DNA of 64,000 bases. Origin: Macrothele yani (lineage: Eukaryota; Arthropoda; Arachnida; Araneae; Macrothelidae). Position 1 is the stretch's first letter; the number at the start of each line of letters is the position of its first letter. Shown here piece by piece: positions 32,721-42,764 of the stretch. Location of the stretch: positions 22,755,001 to 22,819,000 of the forward strand of contig CM077011.1 of assembly GCA_039090855.1 (NCBI GenBank), given 5' to 3'. The notes beneath the pieces are model-generated. The model saw only the letters and a list, made by a program, of their open reading frames with translations. It was not told where the DNA came from and did no database searches. A program made the translations under genes and the position numbers.

Positions 32721-32819
32721 TTGTTATTCAGATCTAGAAGAGCGTTAGAAGCGTCCCTGACATCGATGAAATGTGAAGTAACTAGGAAATTCCATGAGCG
32801 CATGGGCAAGCTAAAATGT

Positions 32820-32930
32820 GACCTCAAGACTAGGTTAGTAGATGAAAAGGGTATGCTCATCGTGCCATTCCGGTGATTGCTTTGTGGCGTCGCTGTCCAA
32901 ATCGCTATCGTAAGATTACCTGATCGCCAC
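32820..32930. repeat. dispersed repeat D, left half only
   Basis: Matches 10250-10343: ggttagtagatgaaaa, tgctcatcgtgccattccgg, attgctttgtggcgtcgctg, tccaaatcgct, cgtaagattacctgatcgc. It diverges at the exact point where the SINE entered the other copy. Confidence 0.65.
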
Positions 32931-33390
32931 GTTTCTTTCTATCTGCACCATAGCAGCGTGTCGGGATTATTATTCATAAACCAGCTGGAATAATCTTCAT
33001 AAATTCTACCAGATTTGTTAATGCATAATGTTTTCTATTTTTAATATAAAAAATTTGGGGAATATTGCAGAGATGCTTTTCATATTCCTCATAAAGAAAT
33101 CGACTGTACTATAGAATGAGAACGCTTTCAAGTAGCTACCGATTTCTTGTGTATCGTTTCGCTTTGTTTACATACAACCTGATCACACCCGGCGCGAAAG
33201 AAAGTAGTTCACGATAATATACGGATTTTTGTTTACTATTTTCATCGAAATAAATATTATTGTGATGGAAATCATTATGGGCGCTTTTTTTCTTATGGTT
33301 AAAAATAATACATTTATTTTAACATCAGAGATTTATGCATCATAATTCTGATTAAGTAAATACAACGTCCTTTTCACGAAATCAATGTGC
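32931..33390. other. no gene seen
   Basis: AT-rich unique sequence without motifs. Confidence 0.4.
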
Positions 33391-33588
33391 CTAACATTCA
33401 TTTTTTCCACTCGGTAGAAGGAAGTATTTCAATGAACTGTTCAATGGATCTAAATTTTGTTTTTCAAAAAATCGTCTAAACAAATATTCCATTAGGTTAT
33501 CGGCCAATGGTTCTTCCGATTTGTTAGTATGGCCTCTGAGTGTTTTCTTGAAAACTTTCCAATTAAATTGGATCATTGGCGCACCCAC
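33391..33588 (-). pseudogene. 65-residue fragment, possibly ISXO2-like transposase end
   Basis: The frame reads QFNWKVFKKTLRGHTNKSEE then LADNLMEYLFRRFFEKQN. A W-x-FKK-LR ... L-x-E-x-LFRR arrangement resembles the C-terminal end of ISXO2-like (Merlin-type) transposases in arthropods, but no catalytic residues are present and the match is from memory of the pattern. It may also be chance. It abuts the satellite at 33610. Confidence 0.3.
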
Positions 33589-33599
33589 GGGGGGCTTTG

Positions 33600-35338
33600 G
33601 AGATTTAAGCCCCCCCCCAAGGAGATTAAGAGCGTCGTATGTCAGAAATTAAACATTTAAAAATATTATTTTACATGTTCAAAAAATTACATAGTGTCTT
33701 CTATTACATGGTGTCTTCTTCCGAAAGCTCCAAAGAGATTAAGAGCGACGTACGTCACAAATCAAACATTACAAAATATTATTTTACATGTTCAAAAAAT
33801 TACATAGTGTCTTCTATTACATGGTGTCTTCTTCCGAAAGCCCCAAAGAGATTAAGAGCGACGTACGTCACAAATCAAACATTACAAAATATTTTTTTTC
33901 ATGTTCAAAACATTACATAGTGTCTGACATAGTGTCTTCTATTACATGGTGTCTTCTTCCGAAAGCCCCAAAGAGATTAAGAGCGACGTACGTCACAAAT
34001 CAAACATTACAAAATATTTTTTTACATGTTCAAAACATTACATAGTGTCTGACATAGTGTCTTCTATTACATGGTGTCTTCTTCCGAAAGCCCCAAAGAT
34101 ATTAAGAGCGACGTACGTCACAAATCAAACATTACAAAATATTTTTTTACATGTTCAAAACATTACATAGTGTCTGACATAGTGTCTTCTATTACATGGT
34201 GTCTTCTTCCCAAAGCCCTAAAGAAATTAAGAGCCCCAAAGAGATTGTCACAAATTAAACATTCAAAAATATTATTTTACATGTTCAAAAAATTACATAG
34301 TGTCTGACATAGTGCCTTCTATTACATGGTGTCTTCTTCCGAAAGCCCCAAAGAGATTAAGAGCGACGTACGTCACAAATCAAACATTACAAAATATTTT
34401 TTTACATGTTCAAAACATTACATAGTGTCTGACATAGTGTCTTCTATTACATGGTGTCTTCTTCCCAAAGCCCTAAAGAAATTAAGAGCCCCAAAGAGAT
34501 TGTCACAAATTAAACATTCAAAAATATTATTTTACATGTTCAAAAAATTACATAGTGTCTGACATAGTGTCTTCTATTACATGGTGTCTTCTTCCGAAAG
34601 CCCCAAAGAGATTAAGAGCGACGTACGTCACAAATCAAACATTACAAAATATTTTTTTACATGTTCAAAACATTACACAGTGTCTGACATAGTGTCTTCT
34701 ATTACATGGTGTCTTCTTCCCAAAGCCCTAAAGAAATTAAGAGCCCCAAAGAGATTGTCACAAATTAAACATTCAAAAATATTATTTTACATGTTCAAAA
34801 AATTACCAAGTGCCTGACATTGTGTCTTCTTCCCAAAGAGATTGAGAGCGACGTACGTCACAAGTTAAACATTCAAAAGTATTATTTTACATGTTCAAAA
34901 AAATACATAGTGTCTGGCATAGTGTCTTCTATTACATGCTGTCTTCTTCCCAAAGCCCCAAAGAGATTAAGAGCGACGAACGTCACAAATTAAACATTCA
35001 AAAATATTATTTCACATGATCAAAAAATTACATATTGCCTGGCATTGTGTCTTCTTCCCAAAACCCCAAAGAGTTTAAGAGCAACGTACGTCACAAATTA
35101 CATATACAAAAATATTATTTTCAGTGTTACAAAAATTACATAGTGTCTGACGTAGTGTCTTCTTTCCAAATCCCCAAAGATATTATAATTTGCGACGTAT
35201 GTCATAAATTAAACACTCGAAAATATTATTTTACAAGTTCAAAAAATTACGTACTGTCTGACATAGTGTCTTCTATTACATGGTGTCTTCCTCCCAAAGC
35301 CCCAAAGAAATTAAGAGCAACGTACCCCTAACGTACGT
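33600..35338. repeat. 125/130 bp satellite with a 255 bp higher-order unit
   Basis: The monomer contains attaagagcgacgtacgtcac, aaacattacaaaatatt, acatgttcaaaa and tagtgtcttctattacatgg. Copies at the left recur every 125 bp (33841, 33966, 34091). From 34091 on a two-monomer unit of 255 bp recurs (34341, 34596), where every second monomer carries the variant ccctaaagaaattaagagcc. Right-hand copies are more diverged. The repeated plus-strand open frames of 74-85 residues arise because 255 is divisible by three; each ends at the same stop in each unit, so they are not one gene. Confidence 0.95.
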
Positions 35339-35357
35339 AACACATTGTGTACGTATA

Positions 35358-35358
35358 C

Positions 35359-35422
<64 letters not shown>
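35358..35422. repeat. (TA)n microsatellite
   Basis: About 32 TA units without interruption, directly before repeat D. Confidence 0.95.
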
Positions 35423-35423
<1 letters not shown>

Positions 35424-35424
35424 C

Positions 35425-35540
35425 CTCCTCCAAAAGGAATTCCTGGGTGTGGCACTGGATTCGATATTTTGAGTATGAGCTCCACTATCAGGATCTATAA
35501 ACTTTTTGAGTGATTGACTATTAAATGAGTGAAACCATGT
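35425..35540. repeat. dispersed repeat D, right half only
   Basis: Matches 10592-10690: ggattcgatattttgagtat, gctccactatcaggatctat, gattgactattaaatgagtg, aaac. The left half is replaced by unrelated sequence and the TA array. Confidence 0.6.
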
Positions 35541-35639
35541 TCTGACAAATGTTTATGTCCTTTCCATTGATCTGGGTTAGTTCCAGGTTTAATATATTTT
35601 GAATAAGTGGTAAAGACATCTTCCTGCATAGCTACAGAT

Positions 35640-38188
35640 GAGATGGTTGGTTGGTTGGTTGTTGGATTTTATTGGCGCAAGGGCCAGGTTTGGCCAAAGA
35701 GCGCCAGACAAAGAACTATCAGCCACAGATTTTTAAAAACGTGGAAAATGATTAAGAGCAGACAGGCTTGGTAAAAGTTGAAAAAGAGTATGATGAAAGC
35801 TGTGAAGACAAGGTAGTTAATTAGGTTTATATAAAAATTTATTAATTTACTATTATAATTATATTTTTTTTTTTTAAACACAACTACACAAAGGATGAGT
35901 CACTCTCCTCCCCCACACTCCTCTGCAATGTTGGCAGAGGGCGGGGACGAACTGTCACTATCTTCCCCCCATGTTCCTCTGCAATGTTGTTTGAGGCTGG
36001 GGACGAACTGTCACTCTCCTCCCCCCTATGTTCCTCTATAATGTTGGTTGAGGGTGGGGACCTCGCTGAGGCCGAGACAGTTGGATGGACACTGCACACC
36101 TTTGCGGATTGAGGGCCGGGTCGTCCGCACGTGCAGGCTTTCTGCTTTAAACTGGAAGAGAGGGTCGGCTGCAAAAGAGAAGGCCCAGAATCAGGTAGTC
36201 GAAAAATCGCGAGCTCGGGGAAAAACACCTGTGTCGCTTGGTCAGCTGTAGATCGCTTGGCAAGCGCTGCGAGAGCTACAGGGCGCGGAACAAAGGGCTG
36301 CACGGGTTGTGGCTGAGACTGAACAACTGCGGCAAAAGTACGCTGGCGGGTGTTGGGAATACCCAACTTGGCCTTGGCAGCAGGGTACGAGAGGCCTTCC
36401 AGGGTCTTGAGGCGCTGGATCGCCATCTCGTCCTTCCATTTCATACAGTTGCGGGAGTAAGCTGCATGGGCCTCACCGCAGTTAACACAGCAGGCCGCAG
36501 AAGTGCAACCTTCCCCGTCATGTTCACTGGAGCCACAATTTGCGCAACGAGCGGAACTCTTACAGAAACGTTGTGAATGCCCGTACCTCTGGCACCTGAA
36601 ACAGCGCAGAGGACTGGGAATGTACGGGCGAACTCCACAGACCAAGTAGCCAGCCTTGATTTCGGTCGGAACTTTCGGGGAGTTAAAAGTCAAGATGACA
36701 TTTTTTGACTTAATCATGGAACCATCACGCCGGAACATCATACGACGTGCAGCAATAACACCTTGATCAGCAAGTTCAGTCACGAATTCGTCTTCACTGC
36801 ATGGCAAGAGATCAAACTCCGAAATAACACCCCGAGAGGTGTTAAGAAACGGGTGAGGTGTCACTTTTACAGGAATGCCTTGAAGACTAGTGAGGTTCAG
36901 AAAAGTGTTACTCTGAGAAACACTGCAAGTTTGGACAAGCAGGTCCCCAGAGCGAAGCTTCCTCACAGACTTCAAGGGGCCAACCGCAGCGTCCAAAGCT
37001 TTAGAAATGAAAAAGGGAGATCTGGTGGACAGTCTCTCATGCGGATCGATGGATTCTACAAGCAAGTGAGTAGCATGCGTAGTCACAGCAATTGAGGGGA
37101 GACGACGCTTCGGAGCGACTGGTACAGCCGCCGAAGAAGAGGTTCCACATTCTTGGTCCAGGTCAAGGTCTAAAGACCGTTTAAGGGTATGAGACTTGGT
37201 AGGTTGAGAAGACGAAGGACAGTCGTTGTCAACTATCATTTTGTCATTTGACTTAAATTTGGAGTTTTTGTTCTTTTTACCCATGGAAAAAAAGGAGGAA
37301 GATTCGTCTGCAGACTACTCCACCCACCACCGAGCCCTACAAGGGAGAACTGGAGGTCTGCAAGCCAAGAAAATGACGCTGGACACAGTTCTGGAGCTTA
37401 TACGTTGCAGATATAGTCCGTTGGCTGTGATCACACGCACTCGGCGGACACTTCGGCCTCCGGGTACCGTCATGCCAACGCCTTTGGCATGATCCCACAG
37501 CCCCCGGGCTCACCCTGCCGTGCTATACGACAAAAAAGCCGCTAAAGCCGTGTACACAACTTGGTACAAGACTTCTGACTAGAGGTGGGTTAGTCTCTAG
37601 CCTCCCGTTTACAGCGAAGCCGGGGTCGAAGAGGAGTGTTGGTACACAGGAGGCACTTATCCGGTCTCCTGCGACCTCAGCCGCCAGACATCCCATTTCC
37701 GCCTCACGGGTCTCAGCACGCGGCAAACATGCAGGTAGGTCTAGCACCCAAACCAGCTAAAAGGAAAAAAAGAAATCCAAAGAAGACAAATCCTGGAAGG
37801 GAACCTAAACGGAATCTCAGCAACCTACGAACTGAGCGGTTAATGTAATACAGTTAGTGGTGGAGGGTAACAAAACCACAAGACCGGGGTGTTAGTGCAT
37901 AACGTGGTAGCGATTAGGTAAAGTATACAACACGGGCAACTAGCCAGTGGAGAAAATAAATAAAAACGAAAAAGCGAGACACAAGACCAGCTCGGGATCG
38001 TGGGGCCGCGACTCCCCAACAGCTGGATGAACAGCCGTCCCTGCAAACACCAACAGCACCAAAATAAGAAAAAAACAAGCTGTGGCATGACATCAGATGT
38101 TGACCAGTCACAAGGTCAGCTCGGGCCGTGGGGGCGCCGCTCCCCAAATAACTGGAAAACCAGTTATCCCCGTGCGGGGACAGATGAG
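35640..38188 (-). mobile_element. ORF1-only LINE-derived retroposon
   Basis: On the minus strand: leader 38188-37285, an intact ORF1 (37284-35884), a 3' region of about 200 bp, a polyadenylation-like ccaataaaatcc and a terminal (CCAA)n tail at 35642-35660. No EN or RT lies between ORF1 and the tail, so the unit is either a non-autonomous gag-only element or an internally deleted LINE. The leader contains a duplicated block: ggtcagctcgggccgtgggg (38112) and accagctcgggatcgtgggg (37987), about 120 bp apart, which may be repeated promoter units. Confidence 0.7.
35884..37284 (-). CDS. LINE ORF1 (Gag-like) protein with three zinc knuckles
   Basis: An intact 466-residue ORF, the longest in the window. 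The N-terminus is basic (MGKKNKNSKFKSNDK) with a second basic patch at about 57-62 (VAPKRRLP), a possible nuclear signal. Residues 80-220 would hold the RNA-binding fold of Jockey-like ORF1 proteins. Three CCHC knuckles follow: C228-C231-H236-C241, C247-C250-H255-C260 and C266-C269-H273-C280, the third with the wider CX2CX3HX6C spacing typical of Jockey/I-type LINE Gag proteins. The C-terminal tail is low-complexity with repeated EEHxGEESDSSS (about residues 417-465), caused by a DNA repeat of about 66 bp at 35895-36065. It should bind element RNA and its partner RT; no RT is nearby. It is one of few unbroken TE genes here. Confidence 0.85.
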   Translation of the reverse strand: MGKKNKNSKFKSNDKMIVDNDCPSSSQPTKSHTLKRSLDLDLDQECGTSSSAAVPVAPKRRLPSIAVTTHATHLLVESIDPHERLSTRSPFFISKALDAAVGPLKSVRKLRSGDLLVQTCSVSQSNTFLNLTSLQGIPVKVTPHPFLNTSRGVISEFDLLPCSEDEFVTELADQGVIAARRMMFRRDGSMIKSKNVILTFNSPKVPTEIKAGYLVCGVRPYIPSPLRCFRCQRYGHSQRFCKSSARCANCGSSEHDGEGCTSAACCVNCGEAHAAYSRNCMKWKDEMAIQRLKTLEGLSYPAAKAKLGIPNTRQRTFAAVVQSQPQPVQPFVPRPVALAALAKRSTADQATQVFFPELAIFRLPDSGPSLLQPTLSSSLKQKACTCGRPGPQSAKVCSVHPTVSASARSPPSTNIIEEHRGEESDSSSPASNNIAEEHGGKIVTVRPRPLPTLQRSVGEESDSSFV

Positions 38189-38189
38189 A

Positions 38190-38492
38190 TCAGGTCATAG
38201 GTAGAAGATTTTAGGAAGGGATTGTCTGATCACAGGTCTTAAACAGCCTTTAGAAATAGGAAGCTAGAAGATTTAGGCTAGCGTGCCCGATAGGAAACTG
38301 CAATAGAAGCGAGGTAGAATGGGGGAGGAAGACGCCCTTATTTATTACCGGGGGCCAGTACCCGAGGTCCGACGGCTTACGTCCCAATCCGATGCACGGC
38401 GGATATTTAGTGGTTCGAGCGTTCGTACCTGCCCGGGATCGAACCTCAGGTTCCTCCGTGGGTGTCACGAACGTTGACCACTAGGCCTTAGT
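38190..38492 (-). mobile_element. SINE family D copy 1
   Basis: On the minus strand a tRNA-like head (accactaggcc at the outer edge; B box region ggttcgatcccgggcagg read from 38430) precedes a body of about 230 bp shared with 46683-46985 over its full length (words ttatttatta, gggggccagtacccg, gtggttcgagcgttcgtacc). Its far end touches the leader of the ORF1 retroposon. Confidence 0.85.
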
Positions 38493-38494
38493 TA

Positions 38495-38622
38495 CAGTTC
38501 GGATCTACGATTCACATGATAGGACTGTGATGTCACTGAGTGACGTCACGATTATGCGAGGAAGGCTTGATGAGCAAACTTTACTGTCTATTAACCTTGA
38601 TCTCAAGATAAAAGAAAATTTG
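38495..38622. repeat. dispersed repeat F, copy 2
   Basis: Matches 11926-12060, same orientation: atctacgattcacatg, aggac, tgatgtcactgagtgacgtc (the palindrome, here imperfect), gattatgcgaggaaggc, tgatgagcaaac. Non-coding. Confidence 0.6.
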
Positions 38623-38639
38623 AATGACGAGTGTGTAAG

Positions 38640-39540
38640 TGAGGGCGATTGGTAACTTTTTGTCTAGGATATCTACAAGTGCTATATATCACTTTAAAGC
38701 TCTCGTCAGTAGTAGGCAACCTCCTGGGAAGGGGGGGGTAGAAAACGCCAAATTACGCTAAGACGCATTGTTTTGCATTTTTGTAATGGCTTTTTATCAC
38801 ATTCACCATGAGGTTCTGTAATTTATGCAGATTGCAGTCAAATATTGTAACGTTTATGTAAAACTTGGTGAAATAATGTTCGGCAACAACTTAGTAAAAT
38901 GCATTATTCGGTAACAATAACTATTGTCGGGTCACTTCATGGGAAAGAATTGAAAAATCAGATTTCAACAATAGTTTTGACTACTTCTGTTACTCATTTC
39001 CGTTACTTCGAGATTTCGTGTGTGAGATTTACTTTACTATTGTCGCGAAACATGTATTTCATACAAAGAGTAAAAATAATGATATGAAAATATTATTTGC
39101 ATTGAATAAGGTTGGAGGCGTTGTATAACAATGTGTGTGCGAGAGAAACTTAACTAGAAACAAGAAATAGAAATGTCTCAAGCATGAGGGCGAACTTACT
39201 ATTCGAAAAACATAAAATGGCTTTCGAAGAGAAGTTTCAGTTTTCTTTAAACTAAATCTGAGTTTAGTTTGGAGAACAGAACGAAACTAACATATCTGGT
39301 AGAATAATGGAAAAGAAATTTCACATAACGTACTGCTGCATAGACATATTTTCACATATAAAATTTCAATGCTGTACTTACGTAACTTGGTATCATATAT
39401 TCAACTGATTTTGGGAACAGAATAAGCTTGCTGGATTATGACAGTTCTATTACCTCCTGGGGACGATAAAAACAGGAGACTTCGTTGTTGAAATATCGAG
39501 AAGGAACTCAGACTATCTGGCTTTTTATTTTCGGAATGCT
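38640..39540. other. no gene seen
   Basis: AT-rich. No domain, repeat or tRNA-like box. The far end may be the leader of the mariner relic that follows. Confidence 0.4.
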
Positions 39541-40652
39541 ATTGATAAAAATGTTTCGGTAAAAACATTTATATACTTCTATACCTGCTAAGAAAATGGC
39601 GCACGTAAGCAAGCCGTAATTAGAAAACGCTGTGAAAATCATGGAATTTGCATTACTAAATGTAAAATAAGCAATATTATTAATAACAGAGAAGAAAATC
39701 GTCAAGCATTGCTTCTAACAAGAAAAAGGATACCAAACGAATATCCAAAGAAGGTATGTACTTTTACTACTATTTCGAAAGTAAGATCTCTGGTCTTAAA
39801 AGGAATTTCAATGACACAAAGATCGATCACTAAGTCGTTAAAATCTGTGTATGAGCTGTAAACAATGTAATAAACAAAAATTTGAATCCAAAAACAAAAG
39901 AGATTATACTTTTTTGCCTTGACACGTGACTTGGCAAAGAACACGGAGTAGACTTCATTATGGAAATCATTTAGACAGAGACAAATAGAAATTTATTGTG
40001 ACTATTGATCACGAATGGATCTACCTAAACGACTGCAAAGAAAACAAAAAGTTGATTTATTATCGCAAAAGAGCAGGAAAAGACTTAAAAACTTGGTTGC
40101 AAGAATCCGAAGCAAGTTTCAGTAAATGATTCATTATTACTGCTGCTTTCAAGTACAATGGGAAATTAAAGTTAAGAAAAGTTGAAAATAATATTAAAAT
40201 CAATTCTACATATTATCAAAACAATTTTTTACTCCATATTTAAAGAAGAAATACAATTCATTTATCCACGAAGCCTTCGAAGAGTAGAACACCATACATT
40301 CAAATTTACCAATCTGTTCCTTGAAAAACTGTCATTCATCCAAATCTACCAATCTATTCCTTGAAAAAAATGAAAAAAAGAAACTGGTACCAAGTCTATA
40401 CATTTTGCTGACATTCCTTCAAAGTCCCCTGATGTGTCACCAATGGACTATTGTGCATTCGGACTGCTAAAAAGAGCGATTTCTAAACACAGAATTATTA
40501 CAATCATTGGACTATGGAAAGCAGTGGAAGAGGAGGGGAATAAAACATCAGTATCAATTTTCAGAAATGCCATATTATCTTGGAAATCTAGATATAAGTT
40601 CATAGTCCAGAGAAAGGGCTCTCAGATACATCATTTAAGAAAGAAATAATTT
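39540..40652 (+). pseudogene. mariner-like transposase relic, long form
   Basis: Pieces in order on the plus strand: a DNA-binding region (RCENHGICITKCKISNIINN, then SKVRSLVLKGISMTQRSITK), then TIDHEWIYLNDCKENKKLIY with the first catalytic D, then FKYNGKLKLRKVENNIKINS, then the region of the second D (weak, about 40280-40310), and a final open frame 40434-40649 starting SPMDYCAFGLLKRAISKHR with the third D. The last frame continues ATTENTION-free to an expected C-terminal end (SWKSRYKFIVQRKG). Multiple stops and frameshifts. The SPMDYCAFG motif sets it apart from the Tc1 and DD34D mariner copies in the window: a different lineage with a longer D-D spacing. Confidence 0.7.
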
Positions 40653-40659
40653 TATTTCA

Positions 40660-41115
40660 CACATTACAAATTTGGAAGATGTGAACCCCTTTATTGGTGT
40701 AAATATGACATAGATGTTAAGTCAGATATTATCCGAAAACTTGAAAAATTCGTCGTCTTGGATTTGGAAACAAATCCGCGTCTCCCGGATAGCTACCGCT
40801 CCAACACCCAGAACGACCAAGTTTCAAGTTTCCGATTAATTGAATATAACCATCACAGAATTCGCTAGTCGAAGCAACCGGAATTCGTATATAGCTAATC
40901 TCAAATTAGTGGTTCATGAAACAAAGCATTGTTTCATGCAAAAACATACTCGGGAGCTATCCGAGAGATGCGTGTTCGATTCCTACTCCAGGACGACGAA
41001 ATTTTCAAGTTTCAGGATATTATCTGATTAACATCTATATTATATTTACAGCAATAAACGGATTCAGATCTTCCAAATTTGTATTGTACAATGGTGTAAT
41101 CCTGTATTTCATTCA
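40660..41115. mobile_element. inverted SINE dimer E, copy 2
   Basis: The left arm (about 40663-40768) and right arm (40983-41085) are inverted copies of each other, and both match the arms of the unit at 55764-56076. The central segment cacccagaacgaccaagttt then caagtttccgat is shared by both copies. A tRNA-like B box (gtgttcgattcct) stands just inside the right arm. The arms are less alike here than in copy 1, so this is the older copy. Confidence 0.75.
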
Positions 41116-41272
41116 TTGATTAATTACATTGTTGGAAAATTGTTTTAAAAATGTGTGAGCATCCTCTATATCATTCCTTTGCGTGTACAGAAAATGTTAT
41201 ACAGGTGCGATGAACACTTTAATACCTATAAATGATATTCTTCAGATGCTACAAAAATGCAATTGATATAAA

Positions 41273-42590
41273 CACAGTGCGTCAAAGAATTTTTAAGACT
41301 GGGGCTAGATTTCGGCCTACGGTGGCGTTACCAGTGTAATCGCGAATGCGTTATAAACCATGACCATCTGCTTGCTTTCTGCCAAAAGTACTGCGCAGTT
41401 GTTTAAGTAACTCAAACGAAACGGCTGTTCATTAGAGAAGTAACATTTTTTTCATGTAGAATTATTAAGATGGAACAAAGGGCTGTTATTAAATTTAACG
41501 CAAAACTTGGTAAAAGTGCCTCGGAAACGTACCAAATGATGAAACAAGTTTACGGTGAGTTTTGTTTAAGTAGATCAAATGTTTTCCTGTGGCACAAACG
41601 TTTTTCGGACGGAAGAGATACGCTAGAAGACGATAAGCATACCGGAAGACATCTATAACACCTGAGATTATTGAAAAAGTGCGTAATTTCGTGGCAAACA
41701 ATCGATGTGCGTCACTAAGAATGATGGAAGAGTCTTTAAACATCAACAAAGAAACGATTCGAACCATCCTGCATGAAGATTTGGGCAAAACAAAAGTCTG
41801 TGCTAAATTTGTTCCACACACGTTAACCAATGAACAAAAATCAAGGAGAAGTGCACATTGCAGAGACATCATTTCAGCCGCTGAATACGATCCAAACTAC
41901 GTAAAATCAGTTGTTACAGGCGATGAAAGATGGTGTTTTCAATATGATCCTAAAACAAAGCGAAAAAGTACGGAATGGAAGTCAAAAAACTCACCACAAG
42001 CCAAAAAAAAAAAAAAAAAAAAAGGAAAAGTTCCATCGAAAATCAAAACAATGCTCATTACATTCTTCGATAGTAAGGGTATTATCCACAAAGAATTTGT
42101 TCCAAGTGGACAAACAATTACTGGCGAGTTTTATTTAAATGTTTTGAGGCGTTTGATGGGCAGAATTCGTCGCATTCGTCCAGAATATCGGGATGAAAAC
42201 AGTTGGTGTTTGTTGCACAATAATGCACCCAGTCACACCTCACTTCTTTTTCGTAGATTTTTTGGCAAAAATAACGTATGTGTGTTCAATCATCCACCGT
42301 ATTCACCTGATTTAGCACCCTGCGACTTTTCTTTATTCCCAAAACTTAAAATGACGTTAAAAGGGTGTTATTTTGATGATATTTCGACCATACAAACAGC
42401 TTCGACGCGTGCTTTGGAGGCAATTCCGCAAAGTGAACTAGAACAGGCTTTCGAATCATTATTAAATCACTGTAACAAGTGTATTCAAGCCGGAGGGACT
42501 TATTTTGAATAACACACCAAAACAAATTATAATTTCTTGTTTCTATTTCATTTTACAGACCCAGTCTTAAAAATTCTTTGCCACACTGTG
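41273..42590 (+). mobile_element. mariner element with both terminal repeats
   Basis: Terminal inverted repeats of about 31 bp: 41273-41303 (cacagtgcgtcaaagaattt and on) and 42560-42590 (the complement, with two differences). The right repeat is followed by TA; the left flank is tataaa. At 1318 bp the length is standard for a full-length mariner. Confidence 0.92.
41470..42512 (+). pseudogene. mariner DD34D transposase, one frameshift and D-to-N
   Basis: ATG 41470 gives MEQRAVIKFNAKLGKSASET and the helix-turn-helix up to DDKHTGRH; a single-base deletion near 41651 then shifts the frame, and the rest runs to TAA 42510-42512. The second helix-turn-helix is SLRMMEESLNINKETIRTIL. The first catalytic D is in VVTGDERWCFQYD; the second motif reads LLHNNAPSH, where mariners have D in place of the first N; the third is SPDLAPCDFSLFP. 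Thus the catalytic triad is broken as well as the frame. WHKRFSDGRD and the linker are normal, except for a 20-base A tract at about 42003-42022 that encodes extra lysines. Confidence 0.9.
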
Positions 42591-42764
42591 TATATGCGAA
42601 ACTAAATATGATATATATGCGAAACTAAACGTGTTTCGACAATAACTACTGGAAGTAAAAGTTCAAACGCACCAGGTTACGGTGCGAAAGTGTCAATCTA
42701 ATCGCAAAAACGGACCAAGACTATTCGATTGAGCGTATTAAAAAACATTTACTTCCAGAATATT

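Noticed and set aside
31666..32737. Plus-strand open frames up to 161 residues
   Set aside because: Shadows of the minus-strand Tc1-like transposase.
33639..35331. Series of 74-98 residue plus-strand frames
   Set aside because: They are phase-preserving readings of a 255 bp satellite unit; each unit has the same stop codon.
36048..37095. Plus-strand open frames of 61-112 residues
   Set aside because: They overlap the intact ORF1 on the other strand and show no motifs; shadows of a real coding region.
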